Positions 1 through 8,097 of a DNA stretch of 14,002 bases are shown here, piece after piece. Under the pieces are notes generated by a model, which saw only the letters and a list, made by a program, of their open reading frames with translations, had not been told where the DNA came from and searched no databases. The DNA comes from Patescibacteria group bacterium. Its GTDB lineage: Bacteria; Patescibacteriota; Minisyncoccia; Phycocordibacterales; DATDWN01. Position 1 is the first letter of the stretch, and every line of letters starts with the position of its first letter. Made by a program: the position numbers and the translations under genes. Where the stretch lies: contig JAUPVY010000005.1 in assembly GCA_030916785.1 (NCBI GenBank), positions 1-14,002 on the forward strand, in the 5' to 3' direction.

Positions 1-8
1 ATAATCGT

Positions 9-803
9 ATGATAATTTCATTTCTAAAATATATAAATTCACTACCTTTTTCTCTCACAATAAAGCACTATCAAACTTTTGGAAAGACGGCCCATCTATT
101 GAAAGATAACGAACTTAATTCAATGGAATCTTGGGATGCTCTTCGTATTACTCATCCACAATTTTCAATATCAAAGAATCGAGAAGAATGGTTGCTGGCT
201 TGTGATGCTCAGGTTAAAAAAGACGGGCAAGATGGGGGATTGCTACAAAGAGCTCGTGATATTTCAGTTTTATTAAAAGAAAAAAAATTAAATAGTATTT
301 TTTCTGTTGGTGTTGGTGGGGCTGGATTGGAATATCAGATTAAGAAAAATTCACCAGAGGTGAAAATTGTTTGTTCCGAATTTGCTCCAGAAAATGTTTC
401 TCTTTTGAAAAACGTTTTCATTGAGGCAGATGGAATTATTCGATTTGATTTGTTGAGAGGAGATTGGGCAGAAATAAAACAAAAGTATTTATCAGAAAGT
501 TCTGTCTGTCTTATGTACAGAGTTGATGCCAGTTTTTCTGATTCTCAATGGAGGGAAATTTTTCTCAATTTGCACAAAACTAAAATCAAAAATATTATAT
601 TTATTCCATCATCATTTTTAACATTAAGATCTATCTATAATAGAAAGTCTAGGGAATTGAAATGGTTCTTGCTTCAAAAGCCAGTTGCTTTTAGTGGTTT
701 TTTGAGAACAAAGAAGACTTTTGAATCATATTGGGATGGTTTATATAATGAGGAATTTTATGAATTTGGTGGGATAAAAGGTTTTTTTCTTAGCATCAGG
801 TAA
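9..803 (+). CDS. Methyltransferase-like protein (degenerate class I SAM fold), possibly 5'-partial
   Basis: Protein of 264 residues from this ATG. A stretch at residues 97-108 (IFSVGVGGAGLE) looks like the glycine-rich SAM-binding loop of class I methyltransferases. It is followed by an acidic residue at the end of the next predicted strand (VCSEFAPEN, E124) and a later hydrophobic strand (CLMYRVDASF, 167-176). I infer a Rossmann-type methyltransferase or a non-catalytic relative acting on a glycan or lipid-linked sugar, and the exact family is not recognised. The reading frame is still open at the left edge of the window, so the true start could lie upstream; no ribosome binding site can be judged. 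A 48-bp gap separates it from the next gene, longer than any gap in the downstream operon, and that gap holds a promoter-like sequence. It may therefore end a separate transcription unit. Confidence 0.75.
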   Translation: MIISFLKYINSLPFSLTIKHYQTFGKTAHLLKDNELNSMESWDALRITHPQFSISKNREEWLLACDAQVKKDGQDGGLLQRARDISVLLKEKKLNSIFSVGVGGAGLEYQIKKNSPEVKIVCSEFAPENVSLLKNVFIEADGIIRFDLLRGDWAEIKQKYLSESSVCLMYRVDASFSDSQWREIFLNLHKTKIKNIIFIPSSFLTLRSIYNRKSRELKWFLLQKPVAFSGFLRTKKTFESYWDGLYNEEFYEFGGIKGFFLSIR

Positions 804-816
804 CCTTATAGGGCTC

Positions 817-851
817 TTTCCATACAGGGCTATTTTTGTTATCATCTGTTC
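817..851 (+). promoter_or_regulatory. Putative extended -10 promoter of the sugar operon, near-leaderless
   Basis: TTTCCA at 817-822 (four of six matches to the -35 consensus), a 17-bp spacer, then TATCAT at 840-845 preceded by TG at 837-838 (TGnTATCAT, an extended -10). Only six bases separate the -10 from the ATG at 852, so transcription would begin at or within a base or two of the start codon. No Shine-Dalgarno sequence is present, which fits leaderless translation. The same arrangement recurs at the two divergent starts near 11.4 kb. Confidence 0.5.
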
Positions 852-1973
852 ATGTTCGTACCAGTATCACGTCCTATTATAGATGAATCTGATGCTCAGG
901 CGGTTTTTAATGCTGTAAAACGTGGGGATGTGTCTGGCCTTGGGGGGCTTGAGTTGAATGAGTTTGAGGGGAAATTTGCTAAGTTTTGTGGTGCCTCTTT
1001 TGGTGTGGCAACGACGAGTTGTTATACAGCACTTCATCTTGCGATGGCTACATTGGGTATTGGTAAAGGGGATGAGGTTTTGGTCTCGACCTACACAAAC
1101 ATATCTACTGCACTACCTGTTCTATATCTTGGAGCCAAACCTGTTTTTATTGATATTGAAAAAGACACATTTAATATCAATCCAAAATTAATTGAAGGAA
1201 AAATCAATTCTAAAACTAAAGCAATTGTAGTTGTTCATATTTACGGGCACTCAGTGGACATGGACCCAATTCTAAAGATTGCTAAAAAACACAAACTGTT
1301 AGTAATTGAAGATGTGGCTGAAGCGTTGGGTGGAGAATATAAAGGTAAACTTCTTGGATCTCTAGGTGATGCAGGTTGTTTTAGTTTTTTGGCCAATAAA
1401 TTTATCACCACTGGGGAAGGTGGAATGGTTGTATTTAAAGATTCTACCTTGAATAGCCGAGCAAGAATTTTACGTTCACTGGCTTTTGGTAAGGAAAATA
1501 GGTTTATGCATGAAGATTTCGGTTTTAATTATAGGATGAGTAATATTTTGGCTGCCTTAGGATTATCACAGTTAAAAAAAGTAAATAAAATTATTGGTAA
1601 AAAAAGAAGCATTGCAAAATTCTACTTAAAGTCTTTTAAGAATATAAAAGGTTTTCAGTTACCTGTTGAAAGAGAATATGCTAAAAATGTTTACTGGATG
1701 TTCCATATAGTACTCACAGGGGAGTTGGAAGGCAAAAAGAAAGAATTGATGTTAAAACTTAAAGAGGCGGGTGTAGATACGCGAGACGGTTTTGTACCAA
1801 TGAATCGTCAGAAAATTTTTATTCAAAAAGGTTTATGTAAAGAGAATGATTGTCCTGTTGCCAATAAGATTTCAGAAAATAGTTTTTATATTCCAAGTGG
1901 CCCAGACATCTCAGAAGAAGAATTGAAGTTTGTCGCAAAGAAAGTAAAAGAAGTGGTATCTAAAATAGTTTAG
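852..1973 (+). CDS. DegT/DnrJ/EryC1/StrS sugar aminotransferase, perosamine-synthase-like
   Basis: PLP-dependent aminotransferase of 373 residues, the usual length for the DegT/StrS family. The PLP lysine is K183 in FSFLANKFITTGEGGM, a motif close to the GNKxITxGEGG seen in GDP-perosamine synthases (Per/RfbE). D154 in VIEDVAEALGG would contact the pyridine nitrogen, and the phosphate-binding region is TSCYTALHLAM (55-65). NYRMSN (226-231) and the C-terminal small domain are also typical. The family transfers an amino group from glutamate to a keto sugar nucleotide in the cytoplasm. Because a GDP-mannose 4,6-dehydratase lies two genes downstream, the likely substrate is GDP-4-keto-6-deoxymannose, giving GDP-perosamine. 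This is an inference from motif and context; a UDP- or dTDP-ketosugar substrate cannot be excluded. It is the first gene of the operon and has no Shine-Dalgarno sequence. Confidence 0.93.
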   Translation: MFVPVSRPIIDESDAQAVFNAVKRGDVSGLGGLELNEFEGKFAKFCGASFGVATTSCYTALHLAMATLGIGKGDEVLVSTYTNISTALPVLYLGAKPVFIDIEKDTFNINPKLIEGKINSKTKAIVVVHIYGHSVDMDPILKIAKKHKLLVIEDVAEALGGEYKGKLLGSLGDAGCFSFLANKFITTGEGGMVVFKDSTLNSRARILRSLAFGKENRFMHEDFGFNYRMSNILAALGLSQLKKVNKIIGKKRSIAKFYLKSFKNIKGFQLPVEREYAKNVYWMFHIVLTGELEGKKKELMLKLKEAGVDTRDGFVPMNRQKIFIQKGLCKENDCPVANKISENSFYIPSGPDISEEELKFVAKKVKEVVSKIV

Positions 1974-1982
1974 TTTTATCTT

Positions 1983-3260
1983 ATGAAGATTTTAATTACT
2001 GGAACAACTGGTGATAGTATGCCGCCTCCATATGGAGGTATTCCAAAAGTATCGCTTTTGTATGCTCGGGAATGGAAGAAAATGGGTCATGATGTTGCTT
2101 TGACTTTTGTTTATCGCCCAGATAATGCCGATGATTTTGGGGCAGATGCAGAGTATTTTTTTGAGTATTCTTCAAAGCCGAATAAATTAAAAAAAGCATT
2201 ATTTTTGATTAGATATTTCTTTAAGAATCCTTTTTTGTATATCAATCTTTTTTCAAAATACTATAACTTGTACCCTCGTATTATGGTAGAAACAATTTTG
2301 TACTCAGCGTACGGTGTGTATATAGACAAAGTTATTTCTTTATATAAACCAGATGTAATTTTATCTGAAGCAGCACTCATAAAGACTTTTATGGTTGCTT
2401 CCGTTGCAAATAGAAGAAGAATTCCTGTGGTTGTAGATACATATGCTGAAGTTAAAGATCCACTGATGGGAGTAAATAAACATCTAAACGAGGTAGAGAA
2501 AAGAAAATATTGGGTATCTTTTCTAAACATGGCAGAACTGGTTCTGGGTATAAGCAACTGTTCGGTAGGTGCCCAGAAATATCTTCCTAATAACAAAACT
2601 AAAGCTTTTTATGATACATGTGATTTTAGTCGTTGCCGTATGGAAATAAATGAATCAAAAATTCAACTGAGAGAGTATTTGAAGTTGCCTAAAGATATGT
2701 TTCTTGTTGGTGCAGTCGGGGCTTTTGAACTGAGAAAAGGTCATGATCATTTGATAAAAACTATCGCCATATTGCACAAAAAAGGTCATAATGTCGGGGC
2801 TGCTATATGTGGTGGTTCTGGAGATGTGTTGAAATGGAAGATGTTGGCTGAGGAAGAAAAAGTCTTGGATAAAGTGTTTTTTTTCAGTCGTCTATCGGAA
2901 GTTGATCTAGTGAAGTTTTATAGGTCACTTGACGTGTATTCAAACCTTTCTAATTCAGAAAGATCTTGCGGGTTAGATCTGGCACTTTTAGAAGGTATGG
3001 CATCTGGGAACCCTTTAGTTGTGTATGATAATGGAGGGTTAAAAGAAGCGATACCTGAGGGCAAGAACGGTTTTGTTGTTAAGACGGGGGATATAGAGGC
3101 GGTAGGAGATGCTATAGTTACAATAATGAACTTTTCTGCTGAAGAGCGAAAAAATATGGGAGATGAAAGCGTGAGGGTTGCATCAAAGTGTGATATTGAA
3201 TTAACATCAAAGGTGAAATTGGGTTGGTTACAGGAGGTTATTAATAATTATAAAAAATAA
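1983..3260 (+). CDS. GT4-family glycosyltransferase
   Basis: GT-B fold glycosyltransferase of 425 residues. The N-terminal half has the acceptor-side glycine loop (PPYGGIPK, 15-22). The C-terminal donor domain starts near residue 240 (LVGAVGAFELRKGHDHLI), with the usual (R)KG pair, then a CGGSGD strand-loop (276-281) and the signature LALLEGMASGNPLVV (333-347). The second glutamate of the GT4 EX7E motif is E337, but the residue eight positions before it is C329 rather than glutamate; a glutamate is at 326. No signal peptide or membrane span is seen, so it is probably cytoplasmic or membrane-peripheral and adds one sugar to a lipid-linked intermediate. Donor and acceptor cannot be told from sequence; given the adjacent gmd, a GDP-sugar donor is plausible. 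It starts 9 bp after the aminotransferase. Confidence 0.9.
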   Translation: MKILITGTTGDSMPPPYGGIPKVSLLYAREWKKMGHDVALTFVYRPDNADDFGADAEYFFEYSSKPNKLKKALFLIRYFFKNPFLYINLFSKYYNLYPRIMVETILYSAYGVYIDKVISLYKPDVILSEAALIKTFMVASVANRRRIPVVVDTYAEVKDPLMGVNKHLNEVEKRKYWVSFLNMAELVLGISNCSVGAQKYLPNNKTKAFYDTCDFSRCRMEINESKIQLREYLKLPKDMFLVGAVGAFELRKGHDHLIKTIAILHKKGHNVGAAICGGSGDVLKWKMLAEEEKVLDKVFFFSRLSEVDLVKFYRSLDVYSNLSNSERSCGLDLALLEGMASGNPLVVYDNGGLKEAIPEGKNGFVVKTGDIEAVGDAIVTIMNFSAEERKNMGDESVRVASKCDIELTSKVKLGWLQEVINNYKK

Positions 3261-3261
3261 C

Positions 3262-4260
3262 ATGAGAAAAGCACTTATCACAGGTATCACGGGGCAGGAT
3301 GGGGCATACTTGGCTAAATTTTTAGTTAGTAAAGGATATAAAGTGTATGGTGGCTACAGAAGATCAAGTACTCGAAATTTTTGGAGATTACATTATCTTG
3401 ATGTTAAAAAAGATATCGAACTCATTCCGCTAGATCTTTTGGACCAAACCTCAATAATGTCTGCAATAAAGTATTGTGAACCAGATGAAATATATAATCT
3501 GGCTGCCCAGAGTTTTGTCGGTGTTTCTTTTGATGAGGCGATTGCAACGGGAGAAATTTCTGGACTTGGAGTCACGAGGATTCTTGATTCAATTCGCTTT
3601 ATAAATCCAAAAATAAAATTTTATCAAGCATCAACTTCAGAGATGTTTGGTAATGCACCACAGCCACAAAGTGAAAAAACTCCTTTTGAACCAGCGAGTC
3701 CATATGCGGCCGCAAAACTTTATGGGCACTGGGTCAACAAGAACTATAGAGAAGGATACAATATGTTTACCTGTTCTGGTATTTTGTTTAATCACGAATC
3801 TCCAATTAGGGGGATAGAGTTTGTTACAAAAAAAATTACTGATGGTGTAGCAAGGATAAAAATGGGCTACAATAAAGAATTGTTACTTGGCAATTTGGAG
3901 GCAAAGAGAGATTGGGGTTTTGCAGGTGATTATGTTGAAGCAATGTGGGCAATGTTACAAAACGACACGCCAGATGATTATGTTGTAGCCACAGGAGAGA
4001 GCCATTCAGTCCGGGAATTCTGCGAAGAAGCTTTTGCTGTTGTTGGTTTAGATTATAAAAATTATGTAAAGACTGACAAAAGGTTCTTCCGTCCGGTTGA
4101 CGTTAATTATCTTTTGGGTGATCCAACAAAAATAAAAACAACAATTGGGTGGGGTCCAAAAACTTCATTTAAGGATTTAGTAAAAATGATGGTTTTAGCA
4201 GATGTAGAGAAATATGAAAACCCGATGACTCACTCCCAGCAGTTTTTGAAACATATATAA
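3262..4260 (+). CDS. gmd: GDP-mannose 4,6-dehydratase
   Basis: Extended short-chain dehydrogenase of 332 residues, slightly shorter than the usual 345-370. The NADP-binding GITGQDGAYLAKFL (8-21) and GYRRSSTRNFWRL (31-43) are characteristic of Gmd. The catalytic set is visible as T125 and E127 in QASTSEMFG and Y148/K152 in SPYAAAKLYGHW. LFNHESPIRGIEFVTKKI (substrate pocket) and the late RPVDVNYLLGDPTKI also match the family. It converts GDP-D-mannose to GDP-4-keto-6-deoxy-D-mannose, the branch point to rhamnose, fucose, perosamine and colitose. No reductase or epimerase for D-rhamnose or L-fucose is seen in the window, while a perosamine-type aminotransferase is, so the product most likely feeds amination. 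One base separates it from the preceding gene and two from the next. Confidence 0.96.
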   Translation: MRKALITGITGQDGAYLAKFLVSKGYKVYGGYRRSSTRNFWRLHYLDVKKDIELIPLDLLDQTSIMSAIKYCEPDEIYNLAAQSFVGVSFDEAIATGEISGLGVTRILDSIRFINPKIKFYQASTSEMFGNAPQPQSEKTPFEPASPYAAAKLYGHWVNKNYREGYNMFTCSGILFNHESPIRGIEFVTKKITDGVARIKMGYNKELLLGNLEAKRDWGFAGDYVEAMWAMLQNDTPDDYVVATGESHSVREFCEEAFAVVGLDYKNYVKTDKRFFRPVDVNYLLGDPTKIKTTIGWGPKTSFKDLVKMMVLADVEKYENPMTHSQQFLKHI

Positions 4261-4262
4261 TT

Positions 4263-5138
4263 ATGTCTAAAATAAAAACATATATAAAAAAAATATTTTT
4301 TCACTTATCTGAAAAAATAGGGATAGGGGATATTTCTAGGAATGTTGCTTTTGAGCGTGATATTGCAATTGAAGATTATTTGCAAAAACACTTACACAAT
4401 AATCCAAAGTATTCTGATCCTAAGAGATTAAATAGATACGAGTATAACGTGTATTCTCAGACAGGCGAGGATGGAATTTTGGCTGAAATATTTGAAAGAA
4501 TTGGTACTACAAATAAAAATTTCGTAGAGTTTGGGGTGAGTGATGGGTTGGAAAACAACACTGCATATTTGCTCTTACAGGGGTGGAGTGGTGTGTGGTT
4601 AGAGGGAAGTGAAACATTTTACAATAGAATTCAGAAGAATTTTGCCTCTGTGATTGAAGATGGTTCATTAAAAGTTCAGAACACATTTATAACTGCAGAA
4701 AACATAGAATCATTATTTGAAAAAAATTCAGTGCCGAAAGATTTAGATTTGCTTTCAATAGATATTGACGGAAATGATTATTGGGTATGGAAAGCAATCA
4801 AAAAATATAGTCCAAGAGTTGTTGCTATAGAGTGCAACCCTTTCTTTGGTCCAAAAATTTCTTTGGTAATGAAGTATAATCCTGAACATATATGGAACCG
4901 AAGTTCTTATTTTGGCTCTAGTGTCAAAGCTCTTGAATTACTCGGGAGAGAGAAGGGTTATGTACTTGTTGGTTGTAATTTTATAGGTAACGAGGCTTTC
5001 TTTGTTCGCAAAGATTTGGTTGGAGATAAATTTTTTGGTCCATATACATCTGAAAACCACCATGAATTTTTTAAGGTGCATTTGTACAGAAAATATAAAT
5101 ATCAAAAATCTTTTAATAAAGGGGTCTTGATAAAATAA
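4263..5138 (+). CDS. FkbM-type methyltransferase-like protein
   Basis: Protein of 291 residues. After a basic N-terminal region, YSQTGEDGILAEIF (64-77) leads into a SAM-loop-like FVEFGVSDGLENNT (87-100), an acidic residue after the next strand (VWLEGSE, 111-117), and SIDIDGNDYWVWKAI (165-179), the D-x-D-G-x-D/E block typical of FkbM-domain proteins. VVAIECNPFFG (186-196) follows. FkbM-domain enzymes are SAM-dependent O-methyltransferases common in polysaccharide and glycolipid loci, so I infer sugar O-methylation in the cytoplasm. The substrate is unknown. The gene begins 2 bp after gmd and ends 3 bp before the next methyltransferase, within the operon. There is no Shine-Dalgarno sequence. 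The fold assignment is fairly secure, catalytic activity less so. Confidence 0.85.
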   Translation: MSKIKTYIKKIFFHLSEKIGIGDISRNVAFERDIAIEDYLQKHLHNNPKYSDPKRLNRYEYNVYSQTGEDGILAEIFERIGTTNKNFVEFGVSDGLENNTAYLLLQGWSGVWLEGSETFYNRIQKNFASVIEDGSLKVQNTFITAENIESLFEKNSVPKDLDLLSIDIDGNDYWVWKAIKKYSPRVVAIECNPFFGPKISLVMKYNPEHIWNRSSYFGSSVKALELLGREKGYVLVGCNFIGNEAFFVRKDLVGDKFFGPYTSENHHEFFKVHLYRKYKYQKSFNKGVLIK

Positions 5139-5141
5139 AAG

Positions 5142-6071
5142 ATGAAATCTCTAATTGATAATGATGTATATTGGGGGGAATTCTCGGAAAAAGATATGGA
5201 CGAGATTCTTTTAATGTTATCCAAAGATAAATATAGTGAAGCAAAGGAATATATAGATAAAAAGTTAAAAAGAACAGAATTTATTTTTGGTCGAGCAAGA
5301 AGCGATTTTCTCTATTGTATGGATTTGAAAAAAGATTTTGTTTGCATGGATATTGGTTGTGGACTCGGTGTACATACATTTAATTTAGCACCATATGTTA
5401 AAGAGGTTCATGCTTTGGATTTGTCTCGCAAAAGAGTGGAATTTTGTGAATACCGTAAAAAATTTGAGAGGATTGAAAATGTTCATCTGTATCATACGGA
5501 TGTTGACCATTTGCCTTTTCCAGACGAAACGTTTGATGTTGTTTTAATGAATGGTGTTGTTGAGTGGCTTGGGGAGAGAAATCATAATAGTAACCCTCGA
5601 GATGATCAGGTGGAGATATTGAAAAAAATACGTTCACTATTAAAAAAAGATGGGGTTTTGTATATTGGTATAGAAAATAGGTTTGCTCTCACGTATCTTC
5701 ACAACGCAAAGGATCATAATAGATTGAAATACACAACATTCATGCCCAGATTTTTGGCAGATTTTGTTACAAAAATATTTGTAGGCAAAAGTTATCGGAC
5801 GTATACGTACGGTATTTCGGGGTATAAAAAATTGTTAGCAGACAGTGGATTTAACCTATCAAGAACAGATTTTTTTGTTGCTCACCCCGGGTATAATTTA
5901 CCCCAGTACCTCATTGATTATACAGATATATCCGCGTTTCGTTTTTTTATCATGAATGCATACGGCACAAGTAAATGGGCAAGTGTCCTTATTCCATTTA
6001 TCAAACATGATTGGTTTATAAAAATAATTCGTCACGTTTTTTATAGTTATGCTATTTTTGCAAAAAAATGA
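5142..6071 (+). CDS. Class I SAM-dependent methyltransferase (Methyltransf_11 type)
   Basis: Protein of 309 residues with a textbook class I core: motif I CMDIGCGLGVHTF (68-80), acidic residue D93 in VHALDLS, motif II-like LYHTDVDHLPFPDETFD (116-132), and VVLMNGVVEW (133-142). A C-terminal extension of about 130 residues (IENRFALTYL onward, with YRTYTYGISGYKKLLADSGF) is of a kind I recall from methyltransferases near kinases in surface-glycan loci. It likely methylates a sugar hydroxyl, phosphate or carboxylate. Its TGA stop overlaps the ATG of the following kinase gene (ATGA at 6068-6071), so the two are translationally coupled and may act together. No membrane span or signal peptide is seen. 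The ATG is preceded by AAAAG rather than a real ribosome binding site. Confidence 0.9.
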   Translation: MKSLIDNDVYWGEFSEKDMDEILLMLSKDKYSEAKEYIDKKLKRTEFIFGRARSDFLYCMDLKKDFVCMDIGCGLGVHTFNLAPYVKEVHALDLSRKRVEFCEYRKKFERIENVHLYHTDVDHLPFPDETFDVVLMNGVVEWLGERNHNSNPRDDQVEILKKIRSLLKKDGVLYIGIENRFALTYLHNAKDHNRLKYTTFMPRFLADFVTKIFVGKSYRTYTYGISGYKKLLADSGFNLSRTDFFVAHPGYNLPQYLIDYTDISAFRFFIMNAYGTSKWASVLIPFIKHDWFIKIIRHVFYSYAIFAKK

Positions 6072-6925
6072 TAGAAGAAATAAAAAAAATTATTACGGAA
6101 AATAAAAAGAATCTCTTCAGGAGTGATTTTTTTGAAAATGACCTAAAGGTCTCAAAATTTTTTCATGGTCGTCCAGAAACAAATAAAAAAATAATTTTTT
6201 ATGTGTCGGTTTTTGATAAACCATTGTGTATTTTTAAGATGACCCGAATAAATATGTATAACGATATAATAGATAGGGAAGTTGCGGGACTTTCTGCTTT
6301 TCCGAATATATCACCAAAATTATTTTTTCACGGACAATTGGGAGGATTGAATTATATGTGCGAGGAGGTGGCTTCTGGTGTCCCGGTGGGTAAATCTCAG
6401 GAAGTAGACTATCTTGTAAAAGTTTTGGAATGGCATAAAAATCTTACACGGGTGAGACAGGTAAAAATAGATGAAATTATCAAATTATTCAGCAACGTCT
6501 CTTTTGATAATGATAAGGAATTTGGAATCGTTTTGACTGAATTATTAAAGCGGAAAGAAGAAAGTTTGTGGCTGTCTTTAGGGCATGGAGATATGACATA
6601 TAAAAATATCATGGTCAGAATTGATAAACAGATAACAATAATTGATTGGGAAAATTTCGGGTTGAGACCAATATATGGAATTGATATTATACACTACCTT
6701 TCAAGAATGATTTATACAGGTGATTTTGAACACGATGTTCCATCTGCACTCAGTCATTTTACAAAAGATGTAGAGAAGTATGAGAATAAACTGGGCTTAG
6801 GATTTACACAGAGAGAAGTTGAGGACCTGTTCCTTCTCGATTGGTTTTTTGAGGTTCTTCAGAAAAATAACATTAAAAAATATAATGAAGTTATTCCTTT
6901 AATGCAAAAAATATGGTCTCTGTAG
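6068..6925 (+). CDS. APH/choline-kinase-fold phosphotransferase
   Basis: Protein of 285 residues with the aminoglycoside-phosphotransferase/choline-kinase fold. The catalytic loop is LGHGDMTYKNIMV (171-183), giving the Brenner motif H173-G-D175 and N180. The metal-binding aspartate is D193 in TIIDWENFG. K57 (CIFKMTR) and E71 (REVAGL) are plausible N-lobe ATP-binding residues. CEEVASGVPVG (98-108) sits at the hinge, where this family usually has a similar sequence. It should transfer phosphate from ATP to a hydroxyl; in this setting the acceptor is more likely a sugar of the glycan than an antibiotic. It is coupled to the upstream methyltransferase by an ATGA overlap and overlaps the downstream glycosyltransferase by 13 bp. 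A methyltransferase-kinase pair in a glycan locus recalls the WbdD chain-capping enzyme, but that is an inference. Confidence 0.88.
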   Translation: MIEEIKKIITENKKNLFRSDFFENDLKVSKFFHGRPETNKKIIFYVSVFDKPLCIFKMTRINMYNDIIDREVAGLSAFPNISPKLFFHGQLGGLNYMCEEVASGVPVGKSQEVDYLVKVLEWHKNLTRVRQVKIDEIIKLFSNVSFDNDKEFGIVLTELLKRKEESLWLSLGHGDMTYKNIMVRIDKQITIIDWENFGLRPIYGIDIIHYLSRMIYTGDFEHDVPSALSHFTKDVEKYENKLGLGFTQREVEDLFLLDWFFEVLQKNNIKKYNEVIPLMQKIWSL

Positions 6926-8097
6926 TATATCTTACGCGAATTAACTTTTTTTCCGACAAAGCTCATGTTCATACTATCGCAAAAACATGTGAGGCGTTAT
7001 CTGGTATATCAGATATTACGCTGACTTTTGTGAGTACGGATAATTCCCTTGCTCATACTAAAGAAAAAAATAGTTTTTTTACACTGCATGAGGTGTCAAA
7101 GTCATTCAATATTGTTTCTTTGAATTCTTTTTCAAATTTGTATAAGAATAGTACATCATTTTTTATCTATAATCTGGGGACGTTATTTGCTAATTTTAGT
7201 CTTATAAAATATGTTTGGGAAAATCGTAAACATATAGAGGTTGTGTATTTTCGTGATCATCTGATACTGCCTGTGATATTTTTTGCAAAATATATACTCC
7301 ATAAGAAAGTTGTGTATGAAAGCCACTACGTTTTGACTAAAAAATTTGGGCAATGGCTTACAGAAAAAAGCGTTTGTATTTCAGATGGTGTTGTTGCTAT
7401 TACTATTGCCCTGAGAGAATATTATTTTCGTTTTAATAAAAATAGTATAGTTTCTTTCTGTGCCTCATCAGACAAAGAAAGATTTATTACAGTTAACCCA
7501 AACACTTATTATCAAGAAAAATTAGGGTTGCCTTTAGGAAGGTTTTATTTGGTATATACCGGTAATATTGATGTGACTGGTAACGGGGATAGTTATGGAG
7601 TTGAAGATGTGGTCAAATCCCTCCCATTAATGTCGGGCGATGTTTGTTTTGTTGCTGTTGGTAAAAAAAATAATGGATTACATCCACTTGAAATATTAGC
7701 CACCTCTCTCGGTGTTTCAAATAAATTAATTTGTATACCATGGGTTTCTCGGGAAAAGGCTATAGAATACATTTTGTCGTCAGACGTCTTGATTATTCCA
7801 AAATCTGGTGGGAAAGTAGGTAATTCTCCGACAAAAATGTTTGAATATCTTGGGGCAAGACGTCCCATAGTGGCTGCCAATACGACCCCAATGAAAGAAG
7901 TTTTGCAAGATGGCATAAATGCTCTTCTCGTTGATTATAGCCACCCACAGGCGTGGTCTGATGCAATTAAGGATATTCGTAGTAAACCAGATCTAGTTAT
8001 CGAGATGGTTAATAATGCATATAAAGATGCAGATATGTATACATGGGAAAAAAGAGGTTCTGATATATCAGAGTTTATAAAAAAAATCTATGCTTAA
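6913..8097 (+). CDS. GT4-family glycosyltransferase
   Basis: GT-B fold protein of 394 residues. The N-terminal domain begins VSVVYLTRINFFSDKAHVHT, with the acceptor-side loop replaced by SDKAHVHT as in a subset of GT4 enzymes. The donor domain starts at LVYTGNI (213-219) and contains the strong signature SPTKMFEYLGARRPIVAAN (305-323), where E311 is the EX7E second glutamate and K308 and its neighbours bind the nucleotide-sugar phosphate. GVEDVVKSLPLM and ISEFIKKIY fill the flanks. It is probably a cytoplasmic-face sugar transferase building the repeat unit; donor and linkage are unknown. The start ATG lies 13 bp inside the end of the kinase gene, and its own end overlaps the deacetylase gene by 8 bp, so expression is tightly coupled. 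No Shine-Dalgarno sequence is visible. Confidence 0.9.
   Translation: MVSVVYLTRINFFSDKAHVHTIAKTCEALSGISDITLTFVSTDNSLAHTKEKNSFFTLHEVSKSFNIVSLNSFSNLYKNSTSFFIYNLGTLFANFSLIKYVWENRKHIEVVYFRDHLILPVIFFAKYILHKKVVYESHYVLTKKFGQWLTEKSVCISDGVVAITIALREYYFRFNKNSIVSFCASSDKERFITVNPNTYYQEKLGLPLGRFYLVYTGNIDVTGNGDSYGVEDVVKSLPLMSGDVCFVAVGKKNNGLHPLEILATSLGVSNKLICIPWVSREKAIEYILSSDVLIIPKSGGKVGNSPTKMFEYLGARRPIVAANTTPMKEVLQDGINALLVDYSHPQAWSDAIKDIRSKPDLVIEMVNNAYKDADMYTWEKRGSDISEFIKKIYA

Noticed and set aside
811..830. AGGGCT repeated twice between 810 and 830 as a terminator for the first gene
   Set aside because: The copies are direct, not inverted, so they cannot form a hairpin; the stretch fits better as promoter spacer.
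2261..2596. Minus-strand open frames inside operon genes (also at 7593-7916, 5398-5637 and 12419-12628)
   Set aside because: They are antisense shadows of well-supported plus-strand enzymes, with no recognisable motifs or start signals.
3232..3237. AGGAGG as a ribosome binding site for gmd
   Set aside because: It lies 24 nt before the ATG at 3262, too far for SD function, and is part of the coding sequence of the preceding glycosyltransferase.
5128..5136. TGATAAAAT as an internal extended -10 promoter five bases before the methyltransferase ATG at 5142
   Set aside because: It fits the leaderless pattern but lies within the AT-rich end of the preceding gene (Leu-Ile-Lys-stop) in mid-operon with only a 3-bp gap; chance is a sufficient explanation.
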